Made by a program: the position numbers and the translations under genes. Below, piece by piece: positions 40,737 to 52,500 of a stretch of DNA of 64,000 bases. A model generated the notes under the pieces. That model had not been told where the DNA came from. It did not search any database and saw only the letters and a list, made by a program, of their open reading frames with translations. Numbering within the stretch: position 1 is the stretch's first letter; the number at the start of each line of letters is the position of its first letter. This stretch comes from Cladosporium sp. IMV 00045. Taxonomy: Eukaryota; Ascomycota; Dothideomycetes; Cladosporiales; Cladosporiaceae. Location: positions 1-64,000 of the forward strand of contig MSJI02000005.1 in assembly GCA_001931905.2 (NCBI GenBank). Direction: 5' to 3'.

Positions 40737-43418
40737 TCACTCCTTCACCAAATCCCTCAACTGGCTCAAAGCCTGCCTGATCTCAGGGCTAGAAGCCGGC
40801 CCACCGAGCAAAATCTCCAACTCATCTTTCATGCCACGGTCCTGCATGATTTCGAGGACGGACCGGCCCTCCTCGTCTCGAGCACTGAGATCCGGATTAC
40901 CTGACTCGGCGAGCAGCTTGAACACCTCCGTCTCGCCGTTCTCAAGAGCCTGCAGCACCGCGTTCCAACCGCGGTACATCAAGTTCATGTCTGCGCCGCG
41001 CTCGATCAAGTGCTGGATGTATGAAAGGTCGTCGGCGCGGTGGCGGCGGATGGCTTTGATGATGGGGAGGTGCTCGCCAGGGGAGTTGGGATCCGCACCT
41101 GCCTCATCGAGGAGGTAGCGGAAGATGGATTTGCGGTCCTCGCGGATGGAAGTGGTCAAAGGGCTGAAAACGCCGGCGTTCTTGTCCTCGACGTCGATGC
41201 CCTTGGCGATCAGCATCTTGACGCTGTCGATCTGGTTCGCCATGACTGCACGTTCCAGCGCCCCTTTGTTGATCTTCTTGGTTTCGATGTGAGGTAGAAG
41301 TCTGGCTAAGATCTCGGGGTTTCCAACAGCCAGTGTGATGGGCCACTCTTGGCCGCGGACTGCTGGGTCCGCTCCTTGGCTCAGAAGGAGATCCAGCACG
41401 TCCATGTTGTCGTTCTTGATGGCCGTCGTGAGTGCAGTGTGGCCAGCAGCATTGCGCTCGTTGACATTAACTCCATGTTCGAGAAGGATCGCCAGACAGT
41501 CAATTTCGTTGTGTTCGATACATTTCTCAATAATCCCCTTCGGATGGTGAGGGTTTGCGCCGGCTTTGAGAACTTTCACAAGAAGGTGAGGGCGGTGGTA
41601 GGTCACACATTTGTGTGTTGGGTAGTCCAGCGCGGCCAAATTTGGGTCCGCGCCTGCTGCAAGAAGCTTGTCGACGAGATCTTCGCGGTCGTCGCGGATT
41701 GCTGAGCAGAGGGGTGTGTAGATTCCATCTTTCTTCGCATTGGGGTCAGCATTGTGCCTGAGCAGCGCGTTTACCGCTTCAACACTATTGACCGAGGTGG
41801 CCAGTTCTAGGATGCCGGGAGCGAGTCTCAGGTCGACGCCTTTTGACAACAGGACTTCAAGAATCTCCGGCTTGTGAACGGAAGGCCAGAGCATGTGCTT
41901 AGGTCCTGGTAGATTGGGGTCGGCTTTGCGCTCGAGTAGCAGCTGGACGAGGTCCAGACGATTCGCATTGATCGCTTTGAACAAGGCTGTCTCGCCGTGC
42001 TGGTTCTTGCCATTCGGATCGGTACCAAATTTGAGCATCATCTCAACTATGCTGGTGTCTGTGGATGACTCCATAGCGTGAATGAATGGAGTGTTCCCGT
42101 TCGCCATCAAGAGGTCTGGCCTTGCACCATGTTCGAGGTACAGCTGCGCGAAATGAGACTTTCCCTCGTGGAGAGACGCCGCGAAAGGAGTATTCTTGTG
42201 TTGGCCGGCGCTCAGGTTGGGATCTGCACCATACTTCAAGAGCATCTGCGCTCCTTCGAGGAACAATACTTCGGTCGCGGTGTAAAGCGGTGTAAGGTTG
42301 TGCTGGTCCTTCGCGTTCGGGTTGGCTCCAAACAACAACAAAAGTCGTGCGGCGTCCAGGTCGTAGGTGGAGATTGCAAGACGTAGTAAGCTCTCGTCAT
42401 GCTCGCCGTCTACCGGAACGCCCACGTCGAGAAGTCTTTCCATCGTTGCATGATCCCTTGCTCTTACCGCATCGACCAACGCGGCTTTCTGGACGGGCGA
42501 AGGTAAACTCTTAGATCGGGGCGACCAACGTGGCGCTGCTCTTGAATCCACAGTCGGTCTCGCAGTGTGGTTTGATGCGACGCTATTGACATCCCGTCGG
42601 CTTGAAGAATCATCCCAATATCTCAATGACTGATTCGACATTGTAGACAGTGACACGCGGTCATCGCTTTGCCGTGGGATGGGCGTTCCGTTGGTGTTCC
42701 GTTGCGACGCCTTCAGCTCAAGTGTATCATGATTAGGGAATAGCGATAATGAGTGCTCCTGCATGGGCGACAACAGACTGTCCGTGGCCGTGTGTTGAGA
42801 ATCTGTCTGGCTTGGACTTGACGAATGCGTGTCCCGGCGATTTGAACCTGTCTGTGTAGGGAGCTTTGGAGGCGACAAGTTTGCCAGCCGGCTCTCGAAG
42901 ACTGCAATAAGAGCGGTGTATCCAATTCCGTTCGAGTTGTCCAAGTCCTCATTTCTTATGTCTGCGGGCATCGTAGCTAACGCAATTCTCAAACTCTCCT
43001 TGTCTTGAGTCAAGGCCTTCCGGAGCTTGTCAATCCCCGAAGCAGTGCCCATGTTGCGAAAGCCATTTCCCAACCTGCTGATGCCGTGCTTGTCTTCGCT
43101 TTTCAGCTTCCTCTTGATCAATTGGCTCACAACAGTGAAGGAAGAGGAGACCCGCCGCAAACGCTCGAGAAGATCTGCGACATTGTCGGTTGATGGTCGT
43201 GCGGTGGCCTTTCCTGCCGCGAGCTCAGAGACTCCATTCTGGACTCTGAAGAGAATCCGGCTGGTGTCTAGGAAGTCAATGGCAAGGTTCTCGAATGCCG
43301 CGTCCTGAGTCTTCACGGCACTGAGGTAGTCCAACAAGTGGATGGCAACGGAATTGCCGAGGGAAATGGTGCTCGTACAAAGCTTGAGATGCGGACCAAA
43401 TTTGATGTCGATACCCAT
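40737..43418 (-). CDS. Ankyrin-repeat protein (copy B)
   Basis: Counterpart of 15782-18463 with exactly the same length, 893 residues from ATG 43418. Differences are scattered and mostly conservative (for example DRNANPD to ERKADPN within a repeat). There are no indels in the repeat region. The ankyrin consensus positions are kept, which argues that both copies are still under selection. The upstream in-frame extension to 43496 is not conserved and is left out. Confidence 0.82.
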   Translation of the reverse strand: MGIDIKFGPHLKLCTSTISLGNSVAIHLLDYLSAVKTQDAAFENLAIDFLDTSRILFRVQNGVSELAAGKATARPSTDNVADLLERLRRVSSSFTVVSQLIKRKLKSEDKHGISRLGNGFRNMGTASGIDKLRKALTQDKESLRIALATMPADIRNEDLDNSNGIGYTALIAVFESRLANLSPPKLPTQTGSNRRDTHSSSPSQTDSQHTATDSLLSPMQEHSLSLFPNHDTLELKASQRNTNGTPIPRQSDDRVSLSTMSNQSLRYWDDSSSRRDVNSVASNHTARPTVDSRAAPRWSPRSKSLPSPVQKAALVDAVRARDHATMERLLDVGVPVDGEHDESLLRLAISTYDLDAARLLLLFGANPNAKDQHNLTPLYTATEVLFLEGAQMLLKYGADPNLSAGQHKNTPFAASLHEGKSHFAQLYLEHGARPDLLMANGNTPFIHAMESSTDTSIVEMMLKFGTDPNGKNQHGETALFKAINANRLDLVQLLLERKADPNLPGPKHMLWPSVHKPEILEVLLSKGVDLRLAPGILELATSVNSVEAVNALLRHNADPNAKKDGIYTPLCSAIRDDREDLVDKLLAAGADPNLAALDYPTHKCVTYHRPHLLVKVLKAGANPHHPKGIIEKCIEHNEIDCLAILLEHGVNVNERNAAGHTALTTAIKNDNMDVLDLLLSQGADPAVRGQEWPITLAVGNPEILARLLPHIETKKINKGALERAVMANQIDSVKMLIAKGIDVEDKNAGVFSPLTTSIREDRKSIFRYLLDEAGADPNSPGEHLPIIKAIRRHRADDLSYIQHLIERGADMNLMYRGWNAVLQALENGETEVFKLLAESGNPDLSARDEEGRSVLEIMQDRGMKDELEILLGGPASSPEIRQALSQLRDLVKE

Positions 43419-44330
43419 GGCAACGGACGTTCTGAGGGAAAGGAAAATCGTGGTACACAAAGCGAGGCGCACAAATGCGCCAGTCCGGCAGGACAATTAA
43501 ATACGCGTGTCACTTTCGGTGACCAACACCGTAGGAATCGAGACCGCGCCACTACATTTCCCGCGAGCAGCCCGAGGACCAAGGATCCCTCGTTTCACGA
43601 GTGTGCATTGCCGAGATTGGGAGATCCTCTTCTTCACGCGGGAGTCTTGCGAGTTCTGGGCAGTGGATGGGTGAGTGAGAAGGAAGCAAGATCAAGGGAC
43701 ATGCATGATTCCTAATGGGCGGGACCTGGCGGGCCGTCTTGGTGGTGTCGATAGTGAAGAATCATGTGCCTGAAGAGAGCGCCACTCCGCTCGAATCCGG
43801 GTACGTGGAGTGGAGCCCTAAAATGGTGCCTGAATCGTGCCGCGTGTGAAGTCTCGGACCAGGCCGTGCAGGGCGATCTCAATGGTCAACAAACAAATGT
43901 TTTCCCAAGGAGCCGGGTTCCCCACAGTGAAGATTGCCCCTTCGCCTGAAGATCGATGTCTGTGACTTGCCAGAGCTGCACAAAGGATTGGAGGATCGGC
44001 TGCTGGTGGCTTGTTGTATCTTTCGCGTGACTTTTGTTCCAGTGCCGCACCTCGCTTACTGCCTTTCGACCTGTCGACTTCTCCCCGTGGGACGTCGGTC
44101 TGTTAGGGCAACGGTCCAGGCCCGCAACTACTGACGAAGTTACCCATGTTTCGATAATTAATGTCAACAGTAGAATCTCGCGCTGCGGACCGAAAAGCTT
44201 CATTGTGATCTCGACTCTGGTAGCATGGAAAGTCTAAGCAACACGAAGAAGATGGAATTTTCTGTAGCTCTCAAAGTCTATACTACTTGCTGCATTCGCG
44301 ATCATTGTACCCCAGGGAAGATATGTACAC
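43419..44330. other. Upstream region of the ankyrin gene (copy B)
   Basis: 912 nt holding the ankyrin promoter and the 3' flank of the secreted-protein gene. No supported frame. Confidence 0.45.
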
Positions 44331-46575
44331 CTAGTAGTCGTCGAAACCGATCCAGCACCGGATACCGAGGTAATTCTTGGTGTGACCTGCACTCCCCGCC
44401 CAATGGGTGCCAGTCATCACAACAGCGTTCTTGTTCTGGATAGCATCGGACATACATGCGTAATTGTATCTCCAGCAGTCTTGTGTGTTGGCGTAGCCTC
44501 TCTGTGTGATTGGATTATGGTTAGACGTTGCCGAAAAGGAGCAATATGGGGAACCTTATGCGGGATGGTACTTACCGAGCCGTTCATGTCAATGTTGTAT
44601 GATCCGCCACAGTTGATATCGGTCCAACCCCTGTACCACGCCTCATGCACGCACATCTCTTTCATCATCTTGTCATCGACTAGTTCCGGCAAGTCTTTGC
44701 CATCTTTGCCCTTGTTGTTTTTGTCCTCGCGGGTCTTCCAGACATTGCACTCCCAGTTTGGCGACTTCGTTGCCACTCTCTCATGAATTGGCTGCAAAGT
44801 GAACTCCAATCCCGACGGGCTTTCAGTGCGACGTCCACCCCACTTGAGATTGAACTGGTTCAGCCTGTCGTCATGATCACAACCGTCGAGAATCTTGTCG
44901 CGGAGGTTGAAGATGCAAGTGTCTCTGCTTGGAGGGTCGATCCCTTTGTAGCTGACAGAGATTTTGAGTGAGTCCCGACCGTCGTCGCCATCTGTGTACT
45001 CTCTTGTAGCCGCATCATCCTTGAAGTCCAGGCTGCAGAACTCTTCAATCCGCCTCGCCGCCACATCACGACCGACCCATCTCCACTTGGATGTATCTTT
45101 GCGAACGGAGTCGTCTGATTTGAAGCAGGTCTGCTCCATGGTCTGTTCCTCCTCTTCCTCTGTACCGCCAATCATCAGCTCATCCAAAGCACTGAGACGA
45201 CTGTCGATCTCTGCGATAGGGTATGCGTTGTCTTCCTCGTCGTCATCCACGAAGCAAGGACATCTGCACTCATCAGCATTTGCGTCAATTTGAAAAGAAG
45301 CAGAGAACTTACCCTTGGTATAAGCCCTCGACGCCCTTGCATTCACCATTGCCGCTGGTTTTGCCGAGTTTATCACCTCCGCAAAGGCTACAGAACGGTT
45401 GCTGGATGCTGTACTCATCCCAGCATTCACCTTCTTCTTCGTCTTCATCTTCGGATTGAGAAGGCTGCTCGTCAAGGAACTTTTTGGGAATCACCATGGT
45501 ACCGTCCTCAGCGATCGAAATTCTTCCGACATGGTCTGCAAATGTCATCCAGGTGGCGAACTCTGTCAGGCTTCCACGAGCTTCGGCGTCAAGGCCTTTG
45601 AACATGACCAACTTCTCCGAGTATTCTTCGACTTCCCCGAATGTCTCAATGAGCAGCTGGTTCTTCGGCTTGGGAAAGAAGCCGGGGCTGACGTACTGCA
45701 TGGCAGCCAGATTGCCTAAAACACACGATTGTCAGACGTCAAGCCACTATTCTCAAGGGGTGTTAGAATCATACCATCGACCTGAGCATCCCTCAAGATA
45801 CCTTCAACCAGCTGAGCAAGGCAGCGTGGCACCCATCGTTTCTGCAGAGAACGCTTTTCTTCACGAGCACAGATGGCTTTACTCCACTGAGCTTCGATCT
45901 CGGCCTTCATACCAGGCATGCTAATCTTGATGTCGCCGTTGTCTTCCTTGCTGATGCTAGGAACGTTGTCCGGCTTTGGCTGATCTGTGTCCAACGCAAC
46001 AGTGGTACTGTCGCCACCTTCTGGCGCAAATTCAAACGTGCCATCGCTGGAACCCCAATCAGAGACTTCGTCCGCTTGATCATGTGAGATGCTGATGGTC
46101 ACGACATGGTATCTGGATGGGTCATCGAGGTTCTTGAAGCCCGAGCCCCAGGTCTGATCGGTGGATTGCTACGTTAGCATTATCCGAGTGATTTTACCTG
46201 CTTGACTTAACTTACCCAGAGGATCTCCAGGATTCTAGTCACGTAGGGCCTGCTTAGTTCGAGATAGCTTGCAACCATGCGCTTCTGCAATCCTTCGCTG
46301 CTACCGCCACCCATCGCTTCGGCCGTCTTTTGCCTGCAGTCGCTGGATTTGTAATCCGTACAGTCTAATTCCAAGAGCTTCTTGGAGACATCAGGTCCGA
46401 AGGTAACCTGGAGGCCATCCTCCGTGTTGATAAAAATGTCGCTTCCGGTGACATCTGAAGTGGCAGAGCCTTGAATGTAAGAATCCGGATCTTTGGCGGT
46501 GAAGACCGGCGTCTGAGCGGCTACCAAGGACAATAGTCCGGCGTGAAGCAATAAGACTCCGGCATTGGCCTTCAT
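44331..46575 (-). CDS. Secreted cysteine-containing protein of unknown family, five exons (copy B, intact)
   Basis: Exons 46216-46575, 45775-46168, 45313-45715, 44576-45263 and 44331-44501 sum to 2,016 nt, 671 residues. All four introns (47, 59, 49 and 74 nt) have GT...AG ends, and the first has a GCTAAC branch site. ATG 46575 opens a signal peptide (MKANAGVLLLHAGLLSLVAAQ). The mature protein has acidic low-complexity stretches (SEDEDEEEGE, DDDEEDN), a cysteine motif CSLCGGDK...CKGVEGLYQGCPC in the middle, and a cysteine-rich C-terminus (INCGGSYN, QDCWRYNYACMSD) ending GIRCWIGFDDY. I do not recognise the family; the CGGD...GCPC motif recalls fungal cell-surface proteins only loosely. It is transcribed divergently from the M35-like gene, sharing a 1.2-kb upstream region, so the two may be co-regulated. 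Confidence 0.72.
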
Positions 46576-47785
46576 CTTGGAAAAAAAAAATTGATGGAAG
46601 GAGTGTTTGCAATGATGATGAAAGGGATATGTCAAGGAATGTTGGTGATGTTGGGCAGAGCGAATGTTGCGGCGGCTTGATCGCATTTATGTAGCTCCAT
46701 AAGTATGCGACGATTCGCATTGTGGTGGAAGGGCATTTTGCAAAATTGCTCCTAGCAGGCCCGTAATCCTTCGCGATGTTACAAGCGTTCTGCGGATGTA
46801 TTGGGTCGCAGCAAGGAGACTTGTCCCACGAAACGAGATTGTCTTGGTCATAGCTGTTTGTCCAAGACGTACGATTGCAATACAGCAGATGGACCTTCTC
46901 ACCAAAAATCGAGCCCTGAAGGATGCGTTTGACAGGCCTGCATACGAACGCTATGGTAAAAGCAACAATGCATATATTCTTGTAGTTTTCAGCTCGGCAT
47001 TTACCACCTGGAGGATTCGCTGCGCCAGCGCGCGTTCGTCAAAGGTATTCAGCCATTGACGGCTCTGTGAATCAAGCGCTAATCTTGATTTGAAACGAAT
47101 GCTATGGGACTTGAGATACCATGACTCGTAACCGAAGTGTTGATTTCATTTAAAAGCCTGCCATTGGACATGGGTCTCGTGAGGCTGAAGGGTGTTGGTT
47201 TAAATCTCCGCGAGCCACGTGCCGAGCCTCGCTGTTGCATTCATTCATTTCTTCCTTCGTTCCTTCGCGCTCCAAATTCCAACGATTATATGCGCTATCA
47301 TCTATCATTAGCCAGAAGCTGCATTGACATACAATTCCATTGGCCCTTGGGTAGTTAGGCCATAAGGGTCGACAGGCAATTTGGTAGCAGCTTCCCAACT
47401 GAGTTCCACTCTTGTCTTCGCTATAGCCATGCGCTCACTCTGAAAAAAGCAACATTGACAGGGGCTCAACTACATGCCCTATGTACACCTAGTCGAAAAG
47501 AAAGAGCCCAGAATCGTAACACGAGGTGTTTTGAACGATGGATTGCAAACCTTGCCAGGCCGCAATTTGGACTCAAGACCAACTTGGACCTAATTGAAGC
47601 TGACTATCGCAAAGGAGATGTCTGGCCTTGGAGCGGTGAATATCGAAGGTGCAGACCGTGCTATATATCACGGCATTTGCCCAGATGTTCGAAGCCAGTT
47701 ATGAAAGACAGCCACACTCATTCCATTTCGTACTCCCCAACTGCCTTCTATCATTACTCTGAATCCTTTTCTCTTTCATTGCACC
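46576..47785. promoter_or_regulatory. Shared upstream region of two secreted-protein genes (copy B)
   Basis: 1,210 nt between divergent start codons. A poly-A run lies just upstream of ATG 46575 on the plus strand. About the half nearest the five-exon gene, plus its exons 1-2, is what copy A has lost. No separate gene is supported. Confidence 0.55.
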
Positions 47786-49187
47786 ATGCGATCGCAAAAG
47801 GTATCCACTTTTGCCACATGGCTCACCCTCGTCGCTGTACCTGTCGCAGCGGGACCTACATGGTGGGTTGACAAAAGCTGCGCAGCCTACTGGCCTGATG
47901 CTGAGGTACAAGGTGACGGCATGTCATCTGCCACCTTTGATAAACTCATGGCAGAGGTGGTTTCCTCAGTCAAGATGGGCTACAAACGCATGTCGCAACC
48001 GAAAAGCAAGGAATCTGCTGCGAATGAGATCTACGAAGCTCTGTTCAAGCACACGGCAGGCCAACCTCTTTCGGCGCCGGAAGATCCAAATTGGAACGAA
48101 GATGCGGAGTTCTACGATGATTTCATCAGTAAGCAACCTTAAATGGCGTCTTTGTGATCTTAGCATTGCTAACAACCGCACAGACAAAGTCTGGGGCGAA
48201 GATTCGACATCAATGCAGCAGTGGCAGAAAGGAGACGTTCGTAATGGGCGTCCAAGTTCCGATCTGCGCATATACTGCGACAATGACGAGCGTTTTAAAG
48301 AGATGGATCCGAAGGATGAGCCTAAAGGCCTGCCTACGAGCAAGGACCGCTCCGATGATGAAAAGTACTACGTTGACAGCATCAACAAGATCAAAATCAA
48401 AGGCCTTCCGTCTTGCCACGGAAACACCTTGCGAACAGACAACAGAGCAGCCCTAGCTTCGACCTCCGGTGGTAAAAGCGGAGTCCTGTATAAAGAAGCT
48501 CCATTTGATTCTTTCAGCCGAGTTTCGGTGACAGTGAGTTGCAGCACACCCACACACGCGATGCAGGAACCTCTTCGCTCGTACGCCTGGAACTGACTAA
48601 CGACACTAGATCTGCGATTACTTACTGAAGAAGAAGAACCGCCACGACCTCATGGGCAGTTTACCCGAAGGATATGGTCTTCTATCTCGAAAGGCTGAGC
48701 CGCATATCGACCAGCTTCGGGTGTTCACTAGCATGACGATGCTTCACGAGATGCATCACCACTCGTTCTACAAGAGTGGGTTGATACCATCAGTGCCTGA
48801 TCTGAGAGCAATTAATTGACGCACTATTCTTTTCAGAGTCCGATCATGCATACGATTGGAAGCCATCCGTCGCCCTTGTGAAGGAGAAAGCGGTCAACAA
48901 CGCCGACAGTATGTCTTCTTGCAATTTCGCCTCGGGTTACTGGAAGTTTTGCTAACAGAACAACAACAGGCTATGCCATGTTCGGCGTTGCTATGCGAGG
49001 TCTTGATCAAGGATTCAAGGTGGATGTGAAGACTGGCGATTGGAAGAAGAGCATTGGAAGCATCCCAAAGACGGGAATCACGAAACGCGGAAACGCCGGC
49101 AAGGCGAAAGTGGCGCCTCGTCTCGCGTGCAGAGACAGCGGTATCGCTGGCACCGATGATAATATGTGCCGGGAGTTTACTGCTTAG
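47786..49187 (+). CDS. Secreted M35-like (deuterolysin/lysine-endopeptidase clan) metallopeptidase (copy B, intact)
   Basis: Exons 47786-48128, 48184-48533, 48610-48775, 48837-48908 and 48970-49187 give 382 residues; all introns are GT...AG. A signal peptide (MRSQKVSTFATWLTLVAVPVAA) opens the protein. The zinc motif HEMHH (HExxH) is at residues 277-281, preceded by FTSMTMLHE. Downstream SDHAYDW (residues 288-294) offers the third-ligand aspartate, and NNADSYAMFGVAM matches the helix typical of M35-type enzymes. The usual GTxD box is replaced, so ligand assignment is inferred. The first 230 residues are novel to me and may be a pro-region or binding domain. The gene is probably extracellular protein-degrading; activity is unproven. 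Confidence 0.72.
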
Positions 49188-49533
49188 TTGACGTAAATCC
49201 ATCGAGCAAGTAGGAACAGTTGTCTTGGGGAATGCGAATATGGAGATGTGCGTATCTAGTATCAAGGTGTTCAGCAATGGAACCATGTCCTCGAAATCCA
49301 TAGAATAGGATTAGCCAAGCGTGGAATGTACATGGTCAAAAAACCGGGGTAAGAGATAATCAGAAATAGTACAGTTCTCATACGATCAAATGCTCGAAGC
49401 AAATGGTATCAAGACACGAGAATTAACCCATTTCTAGATGCTGGATAACCGCTAGTCACACAGAATACAAAGTGAAAATGAAATAACCCGCTCGCCAAAC
49501 GCCACGAAATGCGCTGTCTCCATCAGCCTCCCA
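49188..49533. other. Convergent 3' region (copy B)
   Basis: 346 nt; lacks about 285 bp found in the copy A equivalent. No gene is seen. Confidence 0.5.
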
Positions 49534-52500
49534 CTACCATCCTCTCCTCTTACCCCTCTCATCAGCACCCTTCTCCTTCATCCTGGCCTTCTTAGCGTCG
49601 AACTTCTTCTTCTTGTCCTTGGCCCATTTCTCCGGCTCGCTGACAGCCTCGATGCGCCTCTTCCTCCTACGCTCATCACGCTTCTCCATCGCAGCCTTCT
49701 TCGCCTTGCTCATCTCAGAAACGAAAGCCTCGGAGCCCACCTTCTTCTGCAGGACGTCGAGAGTTTCGCGCGCAAGGTTGGACAGCGCGACGTACGCTTC
49801 GCCGGGCGGCTGTACAATTGAGGGGTCTGTCAGGCTGTACATCGGGCGGATGAGTGTGGCGATGTTGGGAAGTGGTGCGGAGATGTGGTTGAGCAGGGCG
49901 GTCTGGCACTGCAGCGCTGCCGTGCGAGTGAAGACTGGTGTGTTTTCACGGCGCACGACGGCAGAGAGGCGGGAGAGTAGGTAGCCGATGGCTGTGGTAT
50001 CTTGACCGCTTTCCTTGTCTTCCTCTTCGACATCGTCTTCTTCGGCGTCCTCGTCTTCTGAGCGTCCTTTCCATTGCATACCATTTGCAGAGAAGGCGCG
50101 ACCAAGGAAGACCAGATTGCGTACGGTGTGAGTGACGGCTTCGCTGCCTTCCGTCTTGCTGTAACGCAACACGCGCAAGTTGACAGCACAGGCGGACCTG
50201 AGCTCTTCAGTGCCAAGTTCCAGTCCACCAGAGGCACGAAGAGGCAGAGTTGCCAGGCCACGTTCCGTCTTCGAGGTGGTGCTGGCAGCGTCGTTGAAGA
50301 GCATTCCCTGCAGCTTGGCAGCGATCTCTTGAGCATCCACCACAGGCACGGTGGATCGCTTCTGCACGCTTGACCACAGACCCGAACGTTTCTTGGAGAA
50401 GGCACGTTCTGGGTAAACCTCACAAATGGCAGTAAAGAGGTCAAGAGCGGAGATGAGGAATTGACGCTCTCCCACGGACTCGACGTCGATCTCAGTCGCA
50501 AGAATCGTGTCCAGTTCATCAAGAAGCCCATTAACGATCTTGTCGGTAGGCTTGCTGGATCGCACAAACAGGGCCCAGCACTGCAGTGCTGCCTTTCTGA
50601 TTGCAATCTTCTTGTCGGGGCTAGACCACTTCTTCACAGTATCCTTCAGCGTCTTCTCACGCTCGTCATCAGCAGTCTCGAACACCTTGCCGATGAGCAC
50701 ACCAGCCATATCTCTGCAAGACTTGTCGGTATCGGAACCAAGTCTGGGAATGAGACCGACGAAGAAAGTCAACAGCAAAGGTTGAATGGTCTCCTCGCCT
50801 ACTTTGCCGAGCAGGGTATGCAGAACTTCCATCACACTGTGGCGACCAGCGACATGCTCATAATCCAAGTTCTTGACCAAGAAGCTCGTCGTCTTGGTCC
50901 AGCGATCTTTGCCTTGCGGGTAATCCAGCACAAACTGGACGTACGCGCTGCGAGCGCTTTGGCGAACAGATGCGTCAGGGTTGGTGATCATCATTCTCGC
51001 GACTTCGTCCATCACTTCATAGACTTCGGTGATGACGATCTTGCGTCCGACCACAGCGCGAAGGAAGCGGAAAAGGATGCCCTGCTTGTCTGGCTCGTCG
51101 AGATCCTGCTTGAGCGTCTTGAGCAAGACTGCAATGTCGTTCTCCTTGACCTTGACAGATCGCTTTTCGCGTAGGATCGCAGTCACAAGATCAAGACCAG
51201 CTTTAGCGGAATCGGTCGTGCTGTTGGGCGACCCTTTGATCATAGCGACTGCTTCCTTGAGGTAAACGGGAGCGTTTGCCTCAATCGCAGGCAAAGGCAC
51301 ACGAATAATAGTCGTCACGAGCTTAGCAGCAGCAACCTTGACTTCTTCTTGTCCTCCAACGATAGCATCGCCGACGATCGGAAGGTATCCAGACATGTTG
51401 GCGGGAGTTTGCAGATCCTCATGGCGGCGAACGACCTTTCGGACGAGGTTCAGAGCGAAACTTGAGAGCTTGAAGAGATACGAAGTCGTTGCGCCCTTGC
51501 GGTTGGCCTTGTGCTCCGACGCGATGAGGTACCTGCTGACCCTGTAATCTTCCTCTGCGGCTTGAGCTGCCGGCGCTGCTTCCTGGGCGTACACTTGTCG
51601 GACCATTTCATGACAGAAGATCAGCATGTCTCTCGAATCGGAAGACGGATTCTGGTCGACACCCTTCCTTACTCGCACAAGCAAGTCGTCGATCTTCTTG
51701 ACCATCTTCGAATCCAGTCTCTCAGAAAGCATGGATCGAATGGGCAACATGAGCTGGCCGAGGTGCGGAATGGAAGCAGAGCGCGCAAGGATCTCTGTCG
51801 TGTCGTAACTCTTGCTGCTCTTGATTTCCTTCATGCTTGTCGTGTACTCTTCTGCCTCCTTCTCCTGGCCAGTGACTCCAAAAATGTCATCCATGACAAC
51901 TGCCATCATATCAGGCAGACAGTAGTCAAGATCGCCTGGTTTAAATTGGTCGGCGTTTGTGACAAGCAGGTAATGAACCGTGAAAGACAAGACGTGCAGT
52001 TGGTAGCCACGCTGAAGCGCACTGCGAAGCTCCTTGAGCATGAAGTTCAGATAAGTCGGGCCAACTAGTCGCAGGATGGTCGAGAAGGTGCGGCGTGTCT
52101 GTTCTCGAGCTTCCAGGTCACGACTCTTGAGGATGTGCGAGATATCGGTGAGAGTGGGTGCAAGTCTGTTGACAAACTCATTCTCGGGAAGAAGGCGGAG
52201 GAGCTTGACGATCGACACGGCCACAGTAACACGTCGGTCGACGGTTGACTCGTCCTTGCGATGCAGGTATTCTGACAGGGGAGGCAGGAACTCGTCCATG
52301 ATGACCCGCTGCCTGTTCACGCGAGAAGCTTCCTGTTCTTCGGTAGCCATCGAAGTCTCTTGAAGGTTGTTCATCCTCGCAGTCAGACCATCGACTAAGG
52401 CGCTAATCAGTCGGAGCACCACCTTCTCTTGGTCAGGGTTCTTTTTCAGCTGACCGAAATAGCGCTTCATAACCGATCGATAGTCTGACCATTTCAAATT

